From: a virus
Length of the DNA stretch: 42,025 nucleotides
Reading direction: 5' to 3' (one strand)
IMG/VR virus record: IMGVR_UViG_3300006920_000020
Location: 1-42,025 of that record
How positions within the stretch are numbered: the first letter of the stretch is position 1; each line of letters starts with the position of its first letter. Below, piece by piece: positions 6,248 through 15,969 of the stretch. Both the position numbers and the translations under genes were made by a program. Below the pieces are notes generated by a model. It made no database searches and was not told the DNA's origin. It saw nothing but the letters and a program-made list of their open reading frames with translations.

Positions 6248-9181
6248 ATGGACAATCCGATTAAATATTCTCAATTTATACAACCCGACCAGAGTGTATC
6301 TAATTTGATTGTACAACTTGAACAGTTACAAACTAAATACACCGAGTTACAAGCCAAAATCTCTGCCGATGCTGCCAAGATTGAGAAATCTTTAAAGGGT
6401 GTAAACAGTGCCACCGAAGCAGGTCGAGAAAGTACCCGAAAGTCTGCGACAGATGCGGACAAATTAGCAAAAGCAAACGCCGATTTAAAGAAGTCTCAAT
6501 CGGATGTCGCTAAAGAGTTGGCAGTACTGAAGGCAAAACAGCAGCAACAAAATAACATTAATAAACTTACTGCAAAAATTAACGCCTCGACTGAGGGGTC
6601 TTACAATAAACTATCTGCACAATATAGTCTGAATAAGATTAAATTAAACGCAATGAGTAAGGCCCAACGAGACGGGACGAAAGCAGGTAAAGCGTTGGAA
6701 AAAGAGTCTAAAGCTCTGTACGACGAAATGAAACGTTTACAAGAGGCCACGGGTAAAACCTCTTTAAACGTTGGTAATTATAAGGATTCTCTAAACGCCA
6801 TGCCTGGTCCTATGGGCGGGGTCGTGTCTGGTACTAAGGCAATGGGTAAACAGTTGTTAGTATTGGCAGCAAATCCGATTGTCGCAATAGTGGCCCTAAT
6901 CGCGGGACTGTTTATTCTATTGGTTAAGGCAATGAAAAGAAGTGAAGAGGGACAAGACCGTTTAAATAAAGTTATGGTCGTGGCGTCCTCTATTTTCGAC
7001 AACGTTATGGATGTCCTAACCTTAATCGGAATAGCTCTGTTTGATTCGTTACCGAAAGCGTTTCAAATGTTTGTGAATAATTTTAAAATATTTGTAAACG
7101 CTTTTAAGTCGGGTATTTTAAAAGTCCGTATCGCTTGGAATGAATTTACCAACGATGCCGAAGAGGCCGACAAGTTTAAAAAGGAACTGAAGGACTTACA
7201 AACTGAGACAAAAAATTTAGTCGCAGAACAAAAGAAACTCGGTAAACAAATCGTGGAGACTTTTAGCGAGTCAATAGAAAAAGCCAAAGACTTAGGAAAC
7301 GAGATCCAAAGGGACATCGTTGCCGCTAAAAAATTGGCAGACGCCCAAGCATCATACAACCGAGAAGAGAGACGAGTAATTGTCGCAAATGCAAAATTAA
7401 ATAAAGCGTCGGCAAAGGCCCGAGGGGATGCCGAACGTCTTAAACTTTTGGACGCTGAAAAAAGTATCGCAGTACTACAAAAAAGTTTTGATTTAGACGA
7501 AAAAGTTTTGGCAAACGAACTGAGTTTGGCAAAGGCCCGAGCGAGTATTTTAAAACAAACCTCTAATTTAGCAGTTGACGACATCGAAGCAAAGAAAGCC
7601 ATCGCAGAGGCGGAGGCTAACGTATTCGACGTAGAAACTAAGTTTAATAATCTTAGGAGACAAAGAGTCCGACGTATGAATATGTTACGTATGGAGGCTT
7701 TTAAACAGGAAAAGGAACGAATGAAAGCGTACGCCGCTTTAAATAAGTTCCAACAAAGTTCGATTATCTCTGCAAATAACGCCATACTTGCGTCTGACAG
7801 TGCGACATACGACGAAAAGAATAAAGCTCTATTATCTAACGCCCAACTTGCGACAACTGTTTTACAGGAAAACTCTGTTATCACTCTAAAAGAATTACAG
7901 AAACGTAAAGAATTACAGTTGATTTCTGACGAAGATTATGCACTACAAAAAAGGGTAATCGATGCAAAATTGGCGGACGATATTTTAAAAGTTAGTGATA
8001 AACTCCAAAAAGACCAAAATAAATTGGCGGAGGTTAAAAAGGCCGCAGAACAAAAAGCGAGAGACGAAAAATTTAAGTTAGCAGAAGAAACCATCGCACA
8101 GGAATACGACTTGGAAATGTCTCGAATTGATATTCTAAAAGCGACCGAAGCCGAAAAAACTAAATTACGTTTAGAGGCTGAGAGGGACAGAATCCAAAAA
8201 ATACTGGACCTAAATAAAAAAGCGGGTGGAGACTTAACAGCGTTGCAAATTGCAACAATGAAAAACACCATCGAGAAAATAAACCAAGAGATTAGCAAGG
8301 TACCAGATGGAGGGGATCTCTACTCTAAATTAGGATTGAATTTAAACGACGACCAAAAACAGGCCATCGAAGATAGTGCAACCCACGCACTCGAAATAAT
8401 CCAAACCGTTTTGGATGCGAAATTGGAAGCGGCAGACAGAGCGTTGGAAAAAGCAGAAGAGGAGACCGCGTCCGCAGAGTCTAAAGTACAACGAGAAATC
8501 GAGGCCCGAAATAATGGTTATGCAAATAATGTGATCGGAGCCCAACGAGAATTGGAGTTGGCAAAAAAGAAAGAGGCCGACCGATTAAAAGAGAAAAAGA
8601 AAGCTCAGAAAGCCCAAGCCATAATCGACACGGCAATGCAGATAAGTAGTTTAATTACTGCGACGGCCGAACTATGGAAATCAAACGCAGGTATTCCTAT
8701 TATTGGGGCAGGTCTTGCCACGGCGGCCACTGCCTTAATGTGGGGATCTTTCGCAGCGAGTAAGATAAAAGCGGCCACAGCAGCAAAAGAAAAATTTGGA
8801 GACGGTGGATTGGAGTTCCTAAGAGGTGGGAGCCACGCAAGCGGAAACGACATCCCTATCGGTACAACCGACAGCGGAAAACAAAGAACCGCAGAGGGTG
8901 GCGAAGCGATGGCGATTATAAACAGAAAAAACACCCGTAAATACAGAGGTGTATTACCTGGAATTATTAAGAGTCTTAATAGTGGTACTTTCGAGAAAGC
9001 CTATTCAAACAGTTTTGTCGATGAAAATAATAAACTTATTTTAGCAGAATCAAACTCCGATTTTTCTAAAATGGAAAACAGTTTGGAGGCTATCCGACAG
9101 AATGGCGAAAAACGAACTTATATCGACGGCGAAGGTCGTTTGGTAGAAGTTTATAAAAATATTAAACGAGTTTATGTATAA
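6248..9181 (+). CDS. tail tape measure protein
   Basis: 977 aa, the longest gene. Nearly all of the protein is long coiled coil rich in Ala, Lys, Glu and Gln (about 20-170, 290-480 and 560-790). A strongly hydrophobic segment at about 203-228 (containing NPIVAIVALIAGLFILLV) and a second apolar region near 800-840 are expected membrane-active parts used in DNA delivery. The C-terminal part has the Gly-rich FGDGGLEFLRGGSHASGND and EGGEAMAIINRKN motifs that close many Bacteroidetes tape measures. If about 1.5 angstrom per residue applies, the tail would be on the order of 140-150 nm. It overlaps the next gene by 8 bases. Confidence 0.9.
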   Translation: MDNPIKYSQFIQPDQSVSNLIVQLEQLQTKYTELQAKISADAAKIEKSLKGVNSATEAGRESTRKSATDADKLAKANADLKKSQSDVAKELAVLKAKQQQQNNINKLTAKINASTEGSYNKLSAQYSLNKIKLNAMSKAQRDGTKAGKALEKESKALYDEMKRLQEATGKTSLNVGNYKDSLNAMPGPMGGVVSGTKAMGKQLLVLAANPIVAIVALIAGLFILLVKAMKRSEEGQDRLNKVMVVASSIFDNVMDVLTLIGIALFDSLPKAFQMFVNNFKIFVNAFKSGILKVRIAWNEFTNDAEEADKFKKELKDLQTETKNLVAEQKKLGKQIVETFSESIEKAKDLGNEIQRDIVAAKKLADAQASYNREERRVIVANAKLNKASAKARGDAERLKLLDAEKSIAVLQKSFDLDEKVLANELSLAKARASILKQTSNLAVDDIEAKKAIAEAEANVFDVETKFNNLRRQRVRRMNMLRMEAFKQEKERMKAYAALNKFQQSSIISANNAILASDSATYDEKNKALLSNAQLATTVLQENSVITLKELQKRKELQLISDEDYALQKRVIDAKLADDILKVSDKLQKDQNKLAEVKKAAEQKARDEKFKLAEETIAQEYDLEMSRIDILKATEAEKTKLRLEAERDRIQKILDLNKKAGGDLTALQIATMKNTIEKINQEISKVPDGGDLYSKLGLNLNDDQKQAIEDSATHALEIIQTVLDAKLEAADRALEKAEEETASAESKVQREIEARNNGYANNVIGAQRELELAKKKEADRLKEKKKAQKAQAIIDTAMQISSLITATAELWKSNAGIPIIGAGLATAATALMWGSFAASKIKAATAAKEKFGDGGLEFLRGGSHASGNDIPIGTTDSGKQRTAEGGEAMAIINRKNTRKYRGVLPGIIKSLNSGTFEKAYSNSFVDENNKLILAESNSDFSKMENSLEAIRQNGEKRTYIDGEGRLVEVYKNIKRVYV

Positions 9182-11723
9182 ATTTATATTAAAACATAGA
9201 ATCGGATCGGGTAAAAATCTAATTGATCCATATAAAATTCGACAGGGATATTTACCCGATGCCGCGGGGTCGATTAGTGGGTACGACCATACGGATTTTA
9301 TAGAAGTTAGTACAGGAGTTTATACCTATTCAGAATCAGGATCTATCTTTTACCCAAATAGACACGCTACATTTTACGATTTTTGGGGACAAATAATCGA
9401 CGACGACGTAACCTTCAATACAGAATTGACAATCCCGAGCGGAGTTCGTACCATTAAATTAGCTTTTCAATCCGACGAAAATGGATTGTCGGCAGAAAAC
9501 GCCTGTTTTGCAAGACTTTCGGGAACTCCTTACGAACCATATTACACATCGAGAGAAGTAAATCCGATTTATAAATCTTTAAAATTGGAGTACGACAAGG
9601 CGGGGACGGGCGAATATTACAGACGAAAACTAAAGGGTAATTTAACCCTTCAGAAAACCGACTATAATTACATCGATACCCTTGCGTTTGATACTGAAAT
9701 GTTTTTGGATATTACCGACTCGGAAAACATAGTGGAAAAGTATATCGGTTATTTTTTCAAAACAGATTGTAAATTCAATCACGACGATTTAACTGTACAA
9801 GTTAGAACTAAAGTCCTGGACGATTACGAAAAAGTTTTGGGGGGTATGCAAAAAATATACAATATTTTAGAACTTACACCCGAACTCGAAACGGTGGAAA
9901 TGACTCGCCGACCTATTATACAAGTGTACATCCCTGGGGATAATGTTCTCACAAACATTTTAGGGGGTACTTATTGGGAGCAGGAATTGCAAGTCGATCC
10001 ACTATTCGACCATAACACTCTGGTAAATACTTATAAATTTTACAATACTCAGAATATACGTACTATTCCGTCAAGTGCTGCAACAGGATTAAGTACAGAT
10101 GTTACAGGGACATACGACGATAATCGTTTAAATGCAAACGGTCTTTATAGATTGATTGAGGAATCGGACACGATATATTTTAACTTTACTAGATACCGAT
10201 ATAAAATACAAAGAGTTTCGGACGACGTAATTTTATACCAAACAGGGTACACAAATTGGCGGGAAACAGGAGTTAACCTTTTACCATTTAACGGGGTAAA
10301 CGGAGAAACAGGGTCTTTCTATTTTGTAGAATACCGAATTTATGCAAGGTATTACACGGACATTCTGGACACGGGGACGGTATCGACTTACGGAATACCA
10401 AGCACAGACATAGTCGCAAATAATTCTAATTATAAAAGAGTTGTCGGGTACAATTTAGGTACGACGAGGTTTACGATTTATGACGAGTTTTTAACCACCC
10501 CAACAAAATACGGACGAGTTCCCGACGATGCCCCAGACGGTGGATTGTATTACAGAGGTTTACAATTACCTAGCTCGACGGGAATCGACAGAGAGCCCAC
10601 TCCTATAAGTTCGAGCAATTGGCGTGCCGTGTCTCTTTGGTTTTTGTCCGACGACTCGGTACAGTTTACGGAATTTGGGGACGGACTTAAATTTAATTTA
10701 CGGGATGCGTTTCCTCTGAGTTCGGTAATACAAAACCTATTGTCTGAAATGGGGGCGAATGTATCATTTTTAAAAGATACCGAACACAGCGAATTTTTTT
10801 ACGCGACGACAAACCCTTTAGGTGGTTTCTCTTATATGGGGACTTACAGTCTTTTTAATAATCCCGATTTTATCGGAAACCTCGATTATTTCATTACTCC
10901 TAAATCAAACGTCGTAAATGCGAACTACGACCAACCGGCCCGAAAAGCCGAGTTAAGTTTGCAACAAGTTTTTAAAATGTTAGCCGATATTTTCAAGGTA
11001 CATTGGCACATCGATAAAGGTCGTCTAAGATTGGAGCACATAAGCTGGTACCAAAAAGGAGGGACATACTCTTTTACTCCGATAGTAGGTACGGACTTGA
11101 CAACTTTACAAAATGTAAAGACGCATAAAAGCTGGGATTATTTACAAAATAATTTCGAGTATGATAAAGAGGCGATGGCCGAACGTTACGAATACGGCTG
11201 GATGGACGATGTTAGTCCAATTTTTGAAGGGAATCCGATAGACATAGTTAGTAATTTCACACAGGAGGGTAAAATCGAAGATTCCAGCAATGGTCGATTT
11301 ACAACAGATATTGACTTTATACAGTCAAACCCGCAGGAAATAAGTAAAGATGGTTTTGTATTGTTGGGTGCAGTTAACGAGTCCGGAGTCTATAAAATTC
11401 CGTACATGCGTTGGTACAATCCGAACTATAAACAATTTATGTTGCAAAACGGTTTTTTATCCTGGTCCTATATTCACGGAAAATACCACACTAGCGATTT
11501 ACCTTCAGACAATGTAATTATAAACGGACAGGAGGTAACTTTGTACAGTAACATCACAAAACAGAAAAAACAAAAAGTAAAATTCCCGTTAGTGGAGACT
11601 TTCAATCCTTACCAATTAATAAGGTCGGGAATCGGGAATGGTAAAATACAAAAATTAGCGGTCGATTTAGAAAGTTATATGGTTGACGGGGATTTAAAAC
11701 ACGATACAGATGGAAACACCTAA
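9174..11723 (+). CDS. distal tail / baseplate-like protein with lectin-like module
   Basis: 849 aa, start inside the end of the tape measure gene. Residues about 14-125 form a module beginning NLIDPYK and ending PYEPYYT, with Y-x-H-T-D-F-I-E-V-S and a FYDFWGQ turn; modules of this pattern recur in phage receptor-binding proteins, and two relatives occur in the protein encoded at 12585. The remainder (LKLEYD, RRKLKGNLTLQKTDY onward) looks like the distal tail/hub protein of Bacteroidetes siphophages; a segment near 600-680 (LFKMLADIFKVHWHIDKGRL-like) matches hub proteins in general style. It probably joins the tube to the fibre proteins and contacts the host surface. Confidence 0.65.
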   Translation: MYKFILKHRIGSGKNLIDPYKIRQGYLPDAAGSISGYDHTDFIEVSTGVYTYSESGSIFYPNRHATFYDFWGQIIDDDVTFNTELTIPSGVRTIKLAFQSDENGLSAENACFARLSGTPYEPYYTSREVNPIYKSLKLEYDKAGTGEYYRRKLKGNLTLQKTDYNYIDTLAFDTEMFLDITDSENIVEKYIGYFFKTDCKFNHDDLTVQVRTKVLDDYEKVLGGMQKIYNILELTPELETVEMTRRPIIQVYIPGDNVLTNILGGTYWEQELQVDPLFDHNTLVNTYKFYNTQNIRTIPSSAATGLSTDVTGTYDDNRLNANGLYRLIEESDTIYFNFTRYRYKIQRVSDDVILYQTGYTNWRETGVNLLPFNGVNGETGSFYFVEYRIYARYYTDILDTGTVSTYGIPSTDIVANNSNYKRVVGYNLGTTRFTIYDEFLTTPTKYGRVPDDAPDGGLYYRGLQLPSSTGIDREPTPISSSNWRAVSLWFLSDDSVQFTEFGDGLKFNLRDAFPLSSVIQNLLSEMGANVSFLKDTEHSEFFYATTNPLGGFSYMGTYSLFNNPDFIGNLDYFITPKSNVVNANYDQPARKAELSLQQVFKMLADIFKVHWHIDKGRLRLEHISWYQKGGTYSFTPIVGTDLTTLQNVKTHKSWDYLQNNFEYDKEAMAERYEYGWMDDVSPIFEGNPIDIVSNFTQEGKIEDSSNGRFTTDIDFIQSNPQEISKDGFVLLGAVNESGVYKIPYMRWYNPNYKQFMLQNGFLSWSYIHGKYHTSDLPSDNVIINGQEVTLYSNITKQKKQKVKFPLVETFNPYQLIRSGIGNGKIQKLAVDLESYMVDGDLKHDTDGNT

Positions 11724-12579
11724 TAATAATTTGAACATATTACCTTTTTACGATTCGATAGATAAACAGAATCATCGTAAAACGTACGCGTTCGACAGTA
11801 CTTTCAATCTAATATCTGAAAATGTACGTCTTTTACCTTTTCAATTAAGACGCGAACACTCGGCAGGGGCGACTATTAATAAAGTCAATCTAGTTAATTT
11901 AGAAACGGGTGTAGTTACTAATATTTTAGCCCAGGCCACGGGTGCAGGATTGGGGGTACTAGAGTTTTCCTCTGAAGGTTACGACTTAATAATAAACCCG
12001 TCTCTTTTAATTTTTCCAACTCTGCAAATGGAATTGGGTAAACATTATTTAATCATAGGAGACACAGCGAACAATACTTGGTACAGTGATATTTTTAACG
12101 TGGTTAGGGATATTAGTCCATATTTAAAGCTGAGTTATTGGGATGAAGATAATTTCGTACACTCTGACGGACACATCGATTACTCAATCCCTTATAAAAA
12201 TTACGTATATTTACCAACAGAAATTGGAAAACCAGAATATCCGTTTGAAGAGGTGGCCCAAAAACGAGACGGACACTTGTTTATCGAAAAACAAATAAGT
12301 GAAAAAAAGTATAAATTTACGTTTATTGCGCCCGAGTTTCTTTGCGACGCGTTGAGAATTGTAAGGATGCACGACCATATCGAGGTATATTCTAAAGACC
12401 AAACCTACGACGTGGAAACAATAATACTAGAACCGAAATGGCAGAGACAAGGCGATTTAGCCTCAGTAGAAACCGAGTTCGAGTGTAATACAGTAATAAA
12501 GAAAATAGGTAAAAGTATTGTTTCGTCTGGGAGTTCTGGGGATTTCAATGCCGATTTTAATAACGATTTTAACAATTAA
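11710..12579 (+). CDS. tail-tip structural protein
   Basis: 289 aa, overlapping the hub-like gene by 14 bases. Beta-rich (for example VRLLPFQLRRE and LVNLETGVVTNIL), with no membrane segment or catalytic motif. The C-terminus is a low-complexity Asn/Asp/Phe tail (SGDFNADFNNDFNN) of the type found at the ends of tail proteins that present a fibre. It sits between hub and SGNH appendage, so it likely bridges them. Confidence 0.5.
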   Translation: METPNNNLNILPFYDSIDKQNHRKTYAFDSTFNLISENVRLLPFQLRREHSAGATINKVNLVNLETGVVTNILAQATGAGLGVLEFSSEGYDLIINPSLLIFPTLQMELGKHYLIIGDTANNTWYSDIFNVVRDISPYLKLSYWDEDNFVHSDGHIDYSIPYKNYVYLPTEIGKPEYPFEEVAQKRDGHLFIEKQISEKKYKFTFIAPEFLCDALRIVRMHDHIEVYSKDQTYDVETIILEPKWQRQGDLASVETEFECNTVIKKIGKSIVSSGSSGDFNADFNNDFNN

Positions 12580-12584
12580 ATACA

Positions 12585-14771
12585 ATGTCATACGAGAGCC
12601 TAAAATCCGCAGTAACGGCCGTAATAACTGCAAACGGTAGTAATGAAATAACAGGACAAATCCTTCAAGATTTAATAAATAACAACCTTATACCGAGTTT
12701 AGGCGAAAACCTTTTTATGGGAGTGGCTACATCGACCACAGTTCCGCAGGTTACACCTGAAAAAGGTATATATTACGCAGCTTTTAAACAAGGTACGTAT
12801 GTTAATTTTTCGGGGGTTGTAGTAAAAAATCAATTTTGTTTTTTAAAATATGATACTGTAAATTCTGTTTGGGAAAAAATAGTACTTCTAACATTAAAAC
12901 CAGAGTTATATCGATCGTCTCTGGAACACTCTTTGTTTTTAACCGACGAGAATATCGCAAACGGAAACGTTTTTGGTGGTAGGGTACAAAAAATAGACGG
13001 ATCAACGGTATTAGATGCAAACTGGTTATCTACTGATTACGTGTACGTACACCACAACCCAACAATTACGAGAGTGGCAACGGCATTTTCTCCGACAGGG
13101 AGTTCAGTTGCGGGGATTTCTTTTTTTGATGAAGATTTAACATATCTCGGTTACGTAGAAACTATACCCGAAACCTTCACGTATAAAGCAAAAGATTATT
13201 ACCCAGAGGCCTATTATATGAGAGTTTCGGGGGCTGCGAGTCTTGGAATTTCTCTTAAATTAAAACACGGGATCGTTAAAGACATAGAAGATTTAAAAAT
13301 ACAATCGTCTTTACTTATAACCCGAACAGACTACGCCGAAAACCCGTTAATTGGTTTTTTAGATAGTACAGGAACTTTTATAAGCTCTGCAAATTGGAGA
13401 TCTACGGATTTTATAGATACCTCAGTAGTGAAAACAGTTTCGTACCGAGGTACTGCGAACGGAAACGCCAGAGCAATAGTCGGGTATGATGAAAACCAAA
13501 ACTATCTACAAGATGTAGCAACTCTTATAAATAGTCAGGTAGATTTAGTCGAGTACACAATCCCCGAAAATGTGAAATATGTAAGAGCTTCCGCCCGTAT
13601 GGTTTCGGGGGACGTATTCGAGTTCGTTGTAATTGATCGTTTAGGAGAAAGTTTCGAGCGTGATTTTTTTATACCTAAAACGTTATATGCTAAACAGTCT
13701 GAGCGTTTCAGAATTAACCCAAACGGTTTAATGGCAAAACACCCAGACGACCACAGTCCCGATATTTTTTCAGATTTGCAACAGTCAAACGAAAAGTATA
13801 TACAGTTTGTACCGGCAACGGCGGACAAAACAGTAAATATATTTTACAGAGATTTAGGGGGTAATTTAAAAAACGCCGGCAGTACCTTGGTAAAAGTTAC
13901 ACCGACGGCGAATATCGTAAACCCTTCAGTACATCAAAATTTCATTTGTTTAGGCGACAGTCTTACCGAGGGGGTTTCTGCGTCTGGAATACAGGGGGCA
14001 TATACAAATGAATTAGCTAGAAGATTAACAGGCGTAGGTACTGAGTTACTTTCTGGAAACGAAAGTCCAGCACCTCTTGCACTTTCTAACGTACATTTTA
14101 GAGGTACGAGAGGCGACCAAGCTATTTTACACGAAGGTCGAGGCGGTTGGGCTGCGTCCACATATTTAGGCGTTGCAAGTAGTGGAGGTGTTACCAACGC
14201 TTTTTGGAATCCTTCAACCTCTGAATTTGATTTGGATTATTATTTGGATCAAAACAATTTTAAATCGAGTCAAATAGTGGGAGGTGTAACTCCAACAGGG
14301 GACAACCTTACCGTTATAATTTTACTTGGATGGAATAACGCCTACAATAGTGGTGCGGCTGGAGGTGCTGCGGGAATAAGTCTTTTAATAGACAAGATAA
14401 AAGCGGATATGCCCGACGTTAAAGTAAAAATGTTAGGTTTAAATACACCTCCGACATTAAACTATAAAACTTTTACAGGGAGTCGAAACGTAACCGCCGA
14501 AAGTATAATGCGAGACGTTATATTGCCTTTTAACAGAGCTTACGAGGAATTAGCAGAAAGTACGGCCTATAATTCTTTTGTTGAGTTCGTACCTATTTCG
14601 CCCGTATTTTTTCCAGAGAGAAGTTATCCGACCACGAATTTAAGTGCAAGTTTCAGAGACGACACCGCTATCGAAGTAAATACAGATTACGTACACCCTG
14701 TGGCCAGAGGTTACGCACAAATTGCAGACGCTTTATTTTATAACATTTTATACAACTATTGTAGATCTTAA
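12585..14771 (+). CDS. tail appendage protein with SGNH/GDSL hydrolase domain
   Basis: 728 aa. Residues 1-100 look like the attachment domain of Bacteroidetes phage fibres (NGSNEITGQILQDLINNNL, then a beta region with GIYYAAFKQGTY). Residues about 115-230 and 245-350 are two lectin-like modules with the signatures NWLSTDYVYV and NWRSTDFIDT. From about 450 to the end is an SGNH hydrolase: block I GDSLTEG with the nucleophile Ser near residue 459, the Gly block GRGGW, block III GWNN, and block V DYVHP with catalytic Asp and His near residue 703. Such domains remove acetyl or other ester groups from surface polysaccharides, so this is probably the receptor-processing spike. Confidence 0.85.
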   Translation: MSYESLKSAVTAVITANGSNEITGQILQDLINNNLIPSLGENLFMGVATSTTVPQVTPEKGIYYAAFKQGTYVNFSGVVVKNQFCFLKYDTVNSVWEKIVLLTLKPELYRSSLEHSLFLTDENIANGNVFGGRVQKIDGSTVLDANWLSTDYVYVHHNPTITRVATAFSPTGSSVAGISFFDEDLTYLGYVETIPETFTYKAKDYYPEAYYMRVSGAASLGISLKLKHGIVKDIEDLKIQSSLLITRTDYAENPLIGFLDSTGTFISSANWRSTDFIDTSVVKTVSYRGTANGNARAIVGYDENQNYLQDVATLINSQVDLVEYTIPENVKYVRASARMVSGDVFEFVVIDRLGESFERDFFIPKTLYAKQSERFRINPNGLMAKHPDDHSPDIFSDLQQSNEKYIQFVPATADKTVNIFYRDLGGNLKNAGSTLVKVTPTANIVNPSVHQNFICLGDSLTEGVSASGIQGAYTNELARRLTGVGTELLSGNESPAPLALSNVHFRGTRGDQAILHEGRGGWAASTYLGVASSGGVTNAFWNPSTSEFDLDYYLDQNNFKSSQIVGGVTPTGDNLTVIILLGWNNAYNSGAAGGAAGISLLIDKIKADMPDVKVKMLGLNTPPTLNYKTFTGSRNVTAESIMRDVILPFNRAYEELAESTAYNSFVEFVPISPVFFPERSYPTTNLSASFRDDTAIEVNTDYVHPVARGYAQIADALFYNILYNYCRS

Positions 14772-14787
14772 ACCCCCATAAACTAGA

Positions 14788-15207
14788 ATGAGTATATTTT
14801 TAATATTACAGGATTTACCAATTAACACAACGCCACCAGTCGAAAATATTAAAGGTATTTTCGCCTGGATAATTGGTCTTTTAGTTACGTTTGTTGTCGT
14901 AATTTTGAGAATCATAACCGTACAGAATAAACAGCACATCGATAACCTAAAGAGTCAGATTACAGATTTGAAACTCGAAAACTCTGGTTTAATTTCTAAA
15001 CTCGACGAGGAAATAAAATACAATAAGGACCAGGGCGTATCGACAATGAAATTAATAACGGACGTAAACCATATTTTAGGGACACTTACAAAGGCCTCTG
15101 AAACTATGCAGATTGACATATCTAAAGAAGTAACCCCGATTTTAAAGGATAATAATTCGATCGTTACGGGAATCCGTAAACATTTACAAGATAATGGAAG
15201 AGGGTAA
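14788..15207 (+). CDS. membrane-anchored coiled-coil protein, lysis region
   Basis: 139 aa with one membrane segment (about 22-44, FAWIIGLLVTFVVVILRII) and a following coiled coil (50-85, LKSQITDLKLENSGLISKLD). The N-terminal part is short and probably periplasmic or cytoplasmic without a signal cleavage site. It begins 17 bases after the appendage gene and overlaps the cupin-like gene by 14 bases. A single membrane segment plus coiled coil is seen in some holin, pinholin-helper and hemolysin XhlA-like proteins; any of these is possible. Confidence 0.45.
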   Translation: MSIFLILQDLPINTTPPVENIKGIFAWIIGLLVTFVVVILRIITVQNKQHIDNLKSQITDLKLENSGLISKLDEEIKYNKDQGVSTMKLITDVNHILGTLTKASETMQIDISKEVTPILKDNNSIVTGIRKHLQDNGRG

Positions 15208-15643
15208 AGACGTTAAAATACAGTTACAGAGATCAAGAGCCGAGCTACGTTTAAATATGTTAGCAGGGTTTAAAAATGTGCCTCACGTTGACATCCCCGA
15301 AATACCCATACATCGATCTAAATTTCCAAACTCTAAGAACGATTTTTGGGTAAGGTTGGATCCAGAGGAAAAACATAAAATGTCGTCGTGTTTATATACT
15401 TTAGATTCTGAAGGAGTATTCGGAACACATCGACATTTACATAATTCCGAAACGGTTTCTATATTGACACCTGGGGCGAAAGTGGAGTGGGTAACTGAAA
15501 GCGGAATTTTCTTTTACGAATACCCTGCCCGTTTTGAAGTTTCAAAAGGTATAAAACACGCGTTAGTAAATCTGGTACCTTTTCCGATAGAAATACGAGT
15601 GGATTGGTGCCCATTAATGGAGGGTTTTAAAGCTGAATTTTAA
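15194..15643 (+). CDS. cupin-like small protein
   Basis: 149 aa. Residues about 75-130 read like a cupin: a THRHLHNSE block giving three His and one Glu in the first metal motif, then beta strands (VEWVTESGIFFYEYP), and a late His in KGIKHALVN that fits the second motif. Cupins bind a metal in a beta barrel and can be enzymes or sugar-binding proteins. There is no signal peptide, so it should act in the cytoplasm or as a virion part. It lies between appendage/membrane genes and the amidase. Confidence in the fold is moderate; the substrate cannot be told. Confidence 0.5.
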   Translation: MEEGKDVKIQLQRSRAELRLNMLAGFKNVPHVDIPEIPIHRSKFPNSKNDFWVRLDPEEKHKMSSCLYTLDSEGVFGTHRHLHNSETVSILTPGAKVEWVTESGIFFYEYPARFEVSKGIKHALVNLVPFPIEIRVDWCPLMEGFKAEF

Positions 15644-15647
15644 AAAT

Positions 15648-15965
15648 ATGATATTAGTATCTAAATATTTAGTACCTAAAGGATATGCGGCTATGGCGGT
15701 ATTTCCTTTTGTGTTTTTCAAATACAAAAAATACATTAACCCAATAAGATTAAACCACGAAAAAATCCATATTAGACAGCAATTAGAGCTTTTAATTTTA
15801 CCGTTTTATATTTGGTACGGTATCGAATTTTTAAAAAATTGGGTAAAATTCAAGGATAGAAAAAAGGCCTATTATAATATTTCTTTTGAAGTTGAGGCCT
15901 ATAAAAACGAGAATAATTTAAACTATTTGAAAACCCGCAAAAGGTTCTCATTTATAAAATCGTAG
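15648..15965 (+). CDS. HExxH-containing membrane-associated protein, putative metallopeptidase-like
   Basis: 105 aa. Residues about 36-41 read NHEKIH, a HExxH zinc motif, and a conserved acidic stretch FEVEAYKNE lies about 35 residues later and could give the third ligand. Hydrophobic patches (AAMAVFPFVFF and LLILPFYIWYGIEFL) flank the motif and suggest membrane contact. Proteins with this layout are common in Bacteroidetes genomes, but I know of no proven function. It starts 4 bases after the cupin-like gene and is followed 4 bases later by the amidase, so it belongs to the lysis operon. A role in envelope proteolysis is inference. Confidence 0.5.
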   Translation: MILVSKYLVPKGYAAMAVFPFVFFKYKKYINPIRLNHEKIHIRQQLELLILPFYIWYGIEFLKNWVKFKDRKKAYYNISFEVEAYKNENNLNYLKTRKRFSFIKS

Positions 15966-15969
15966 CATT

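Noticed and set aside
7063-7884. Long minus-strand frame (273 codons) inside the tape measure gene
   Set aside because: It is the shadow of a coiled-coil gene rich in Lys/Glu/Ala codons, giving a Ser/Leu/Phe-rich product without any domain or start signal.
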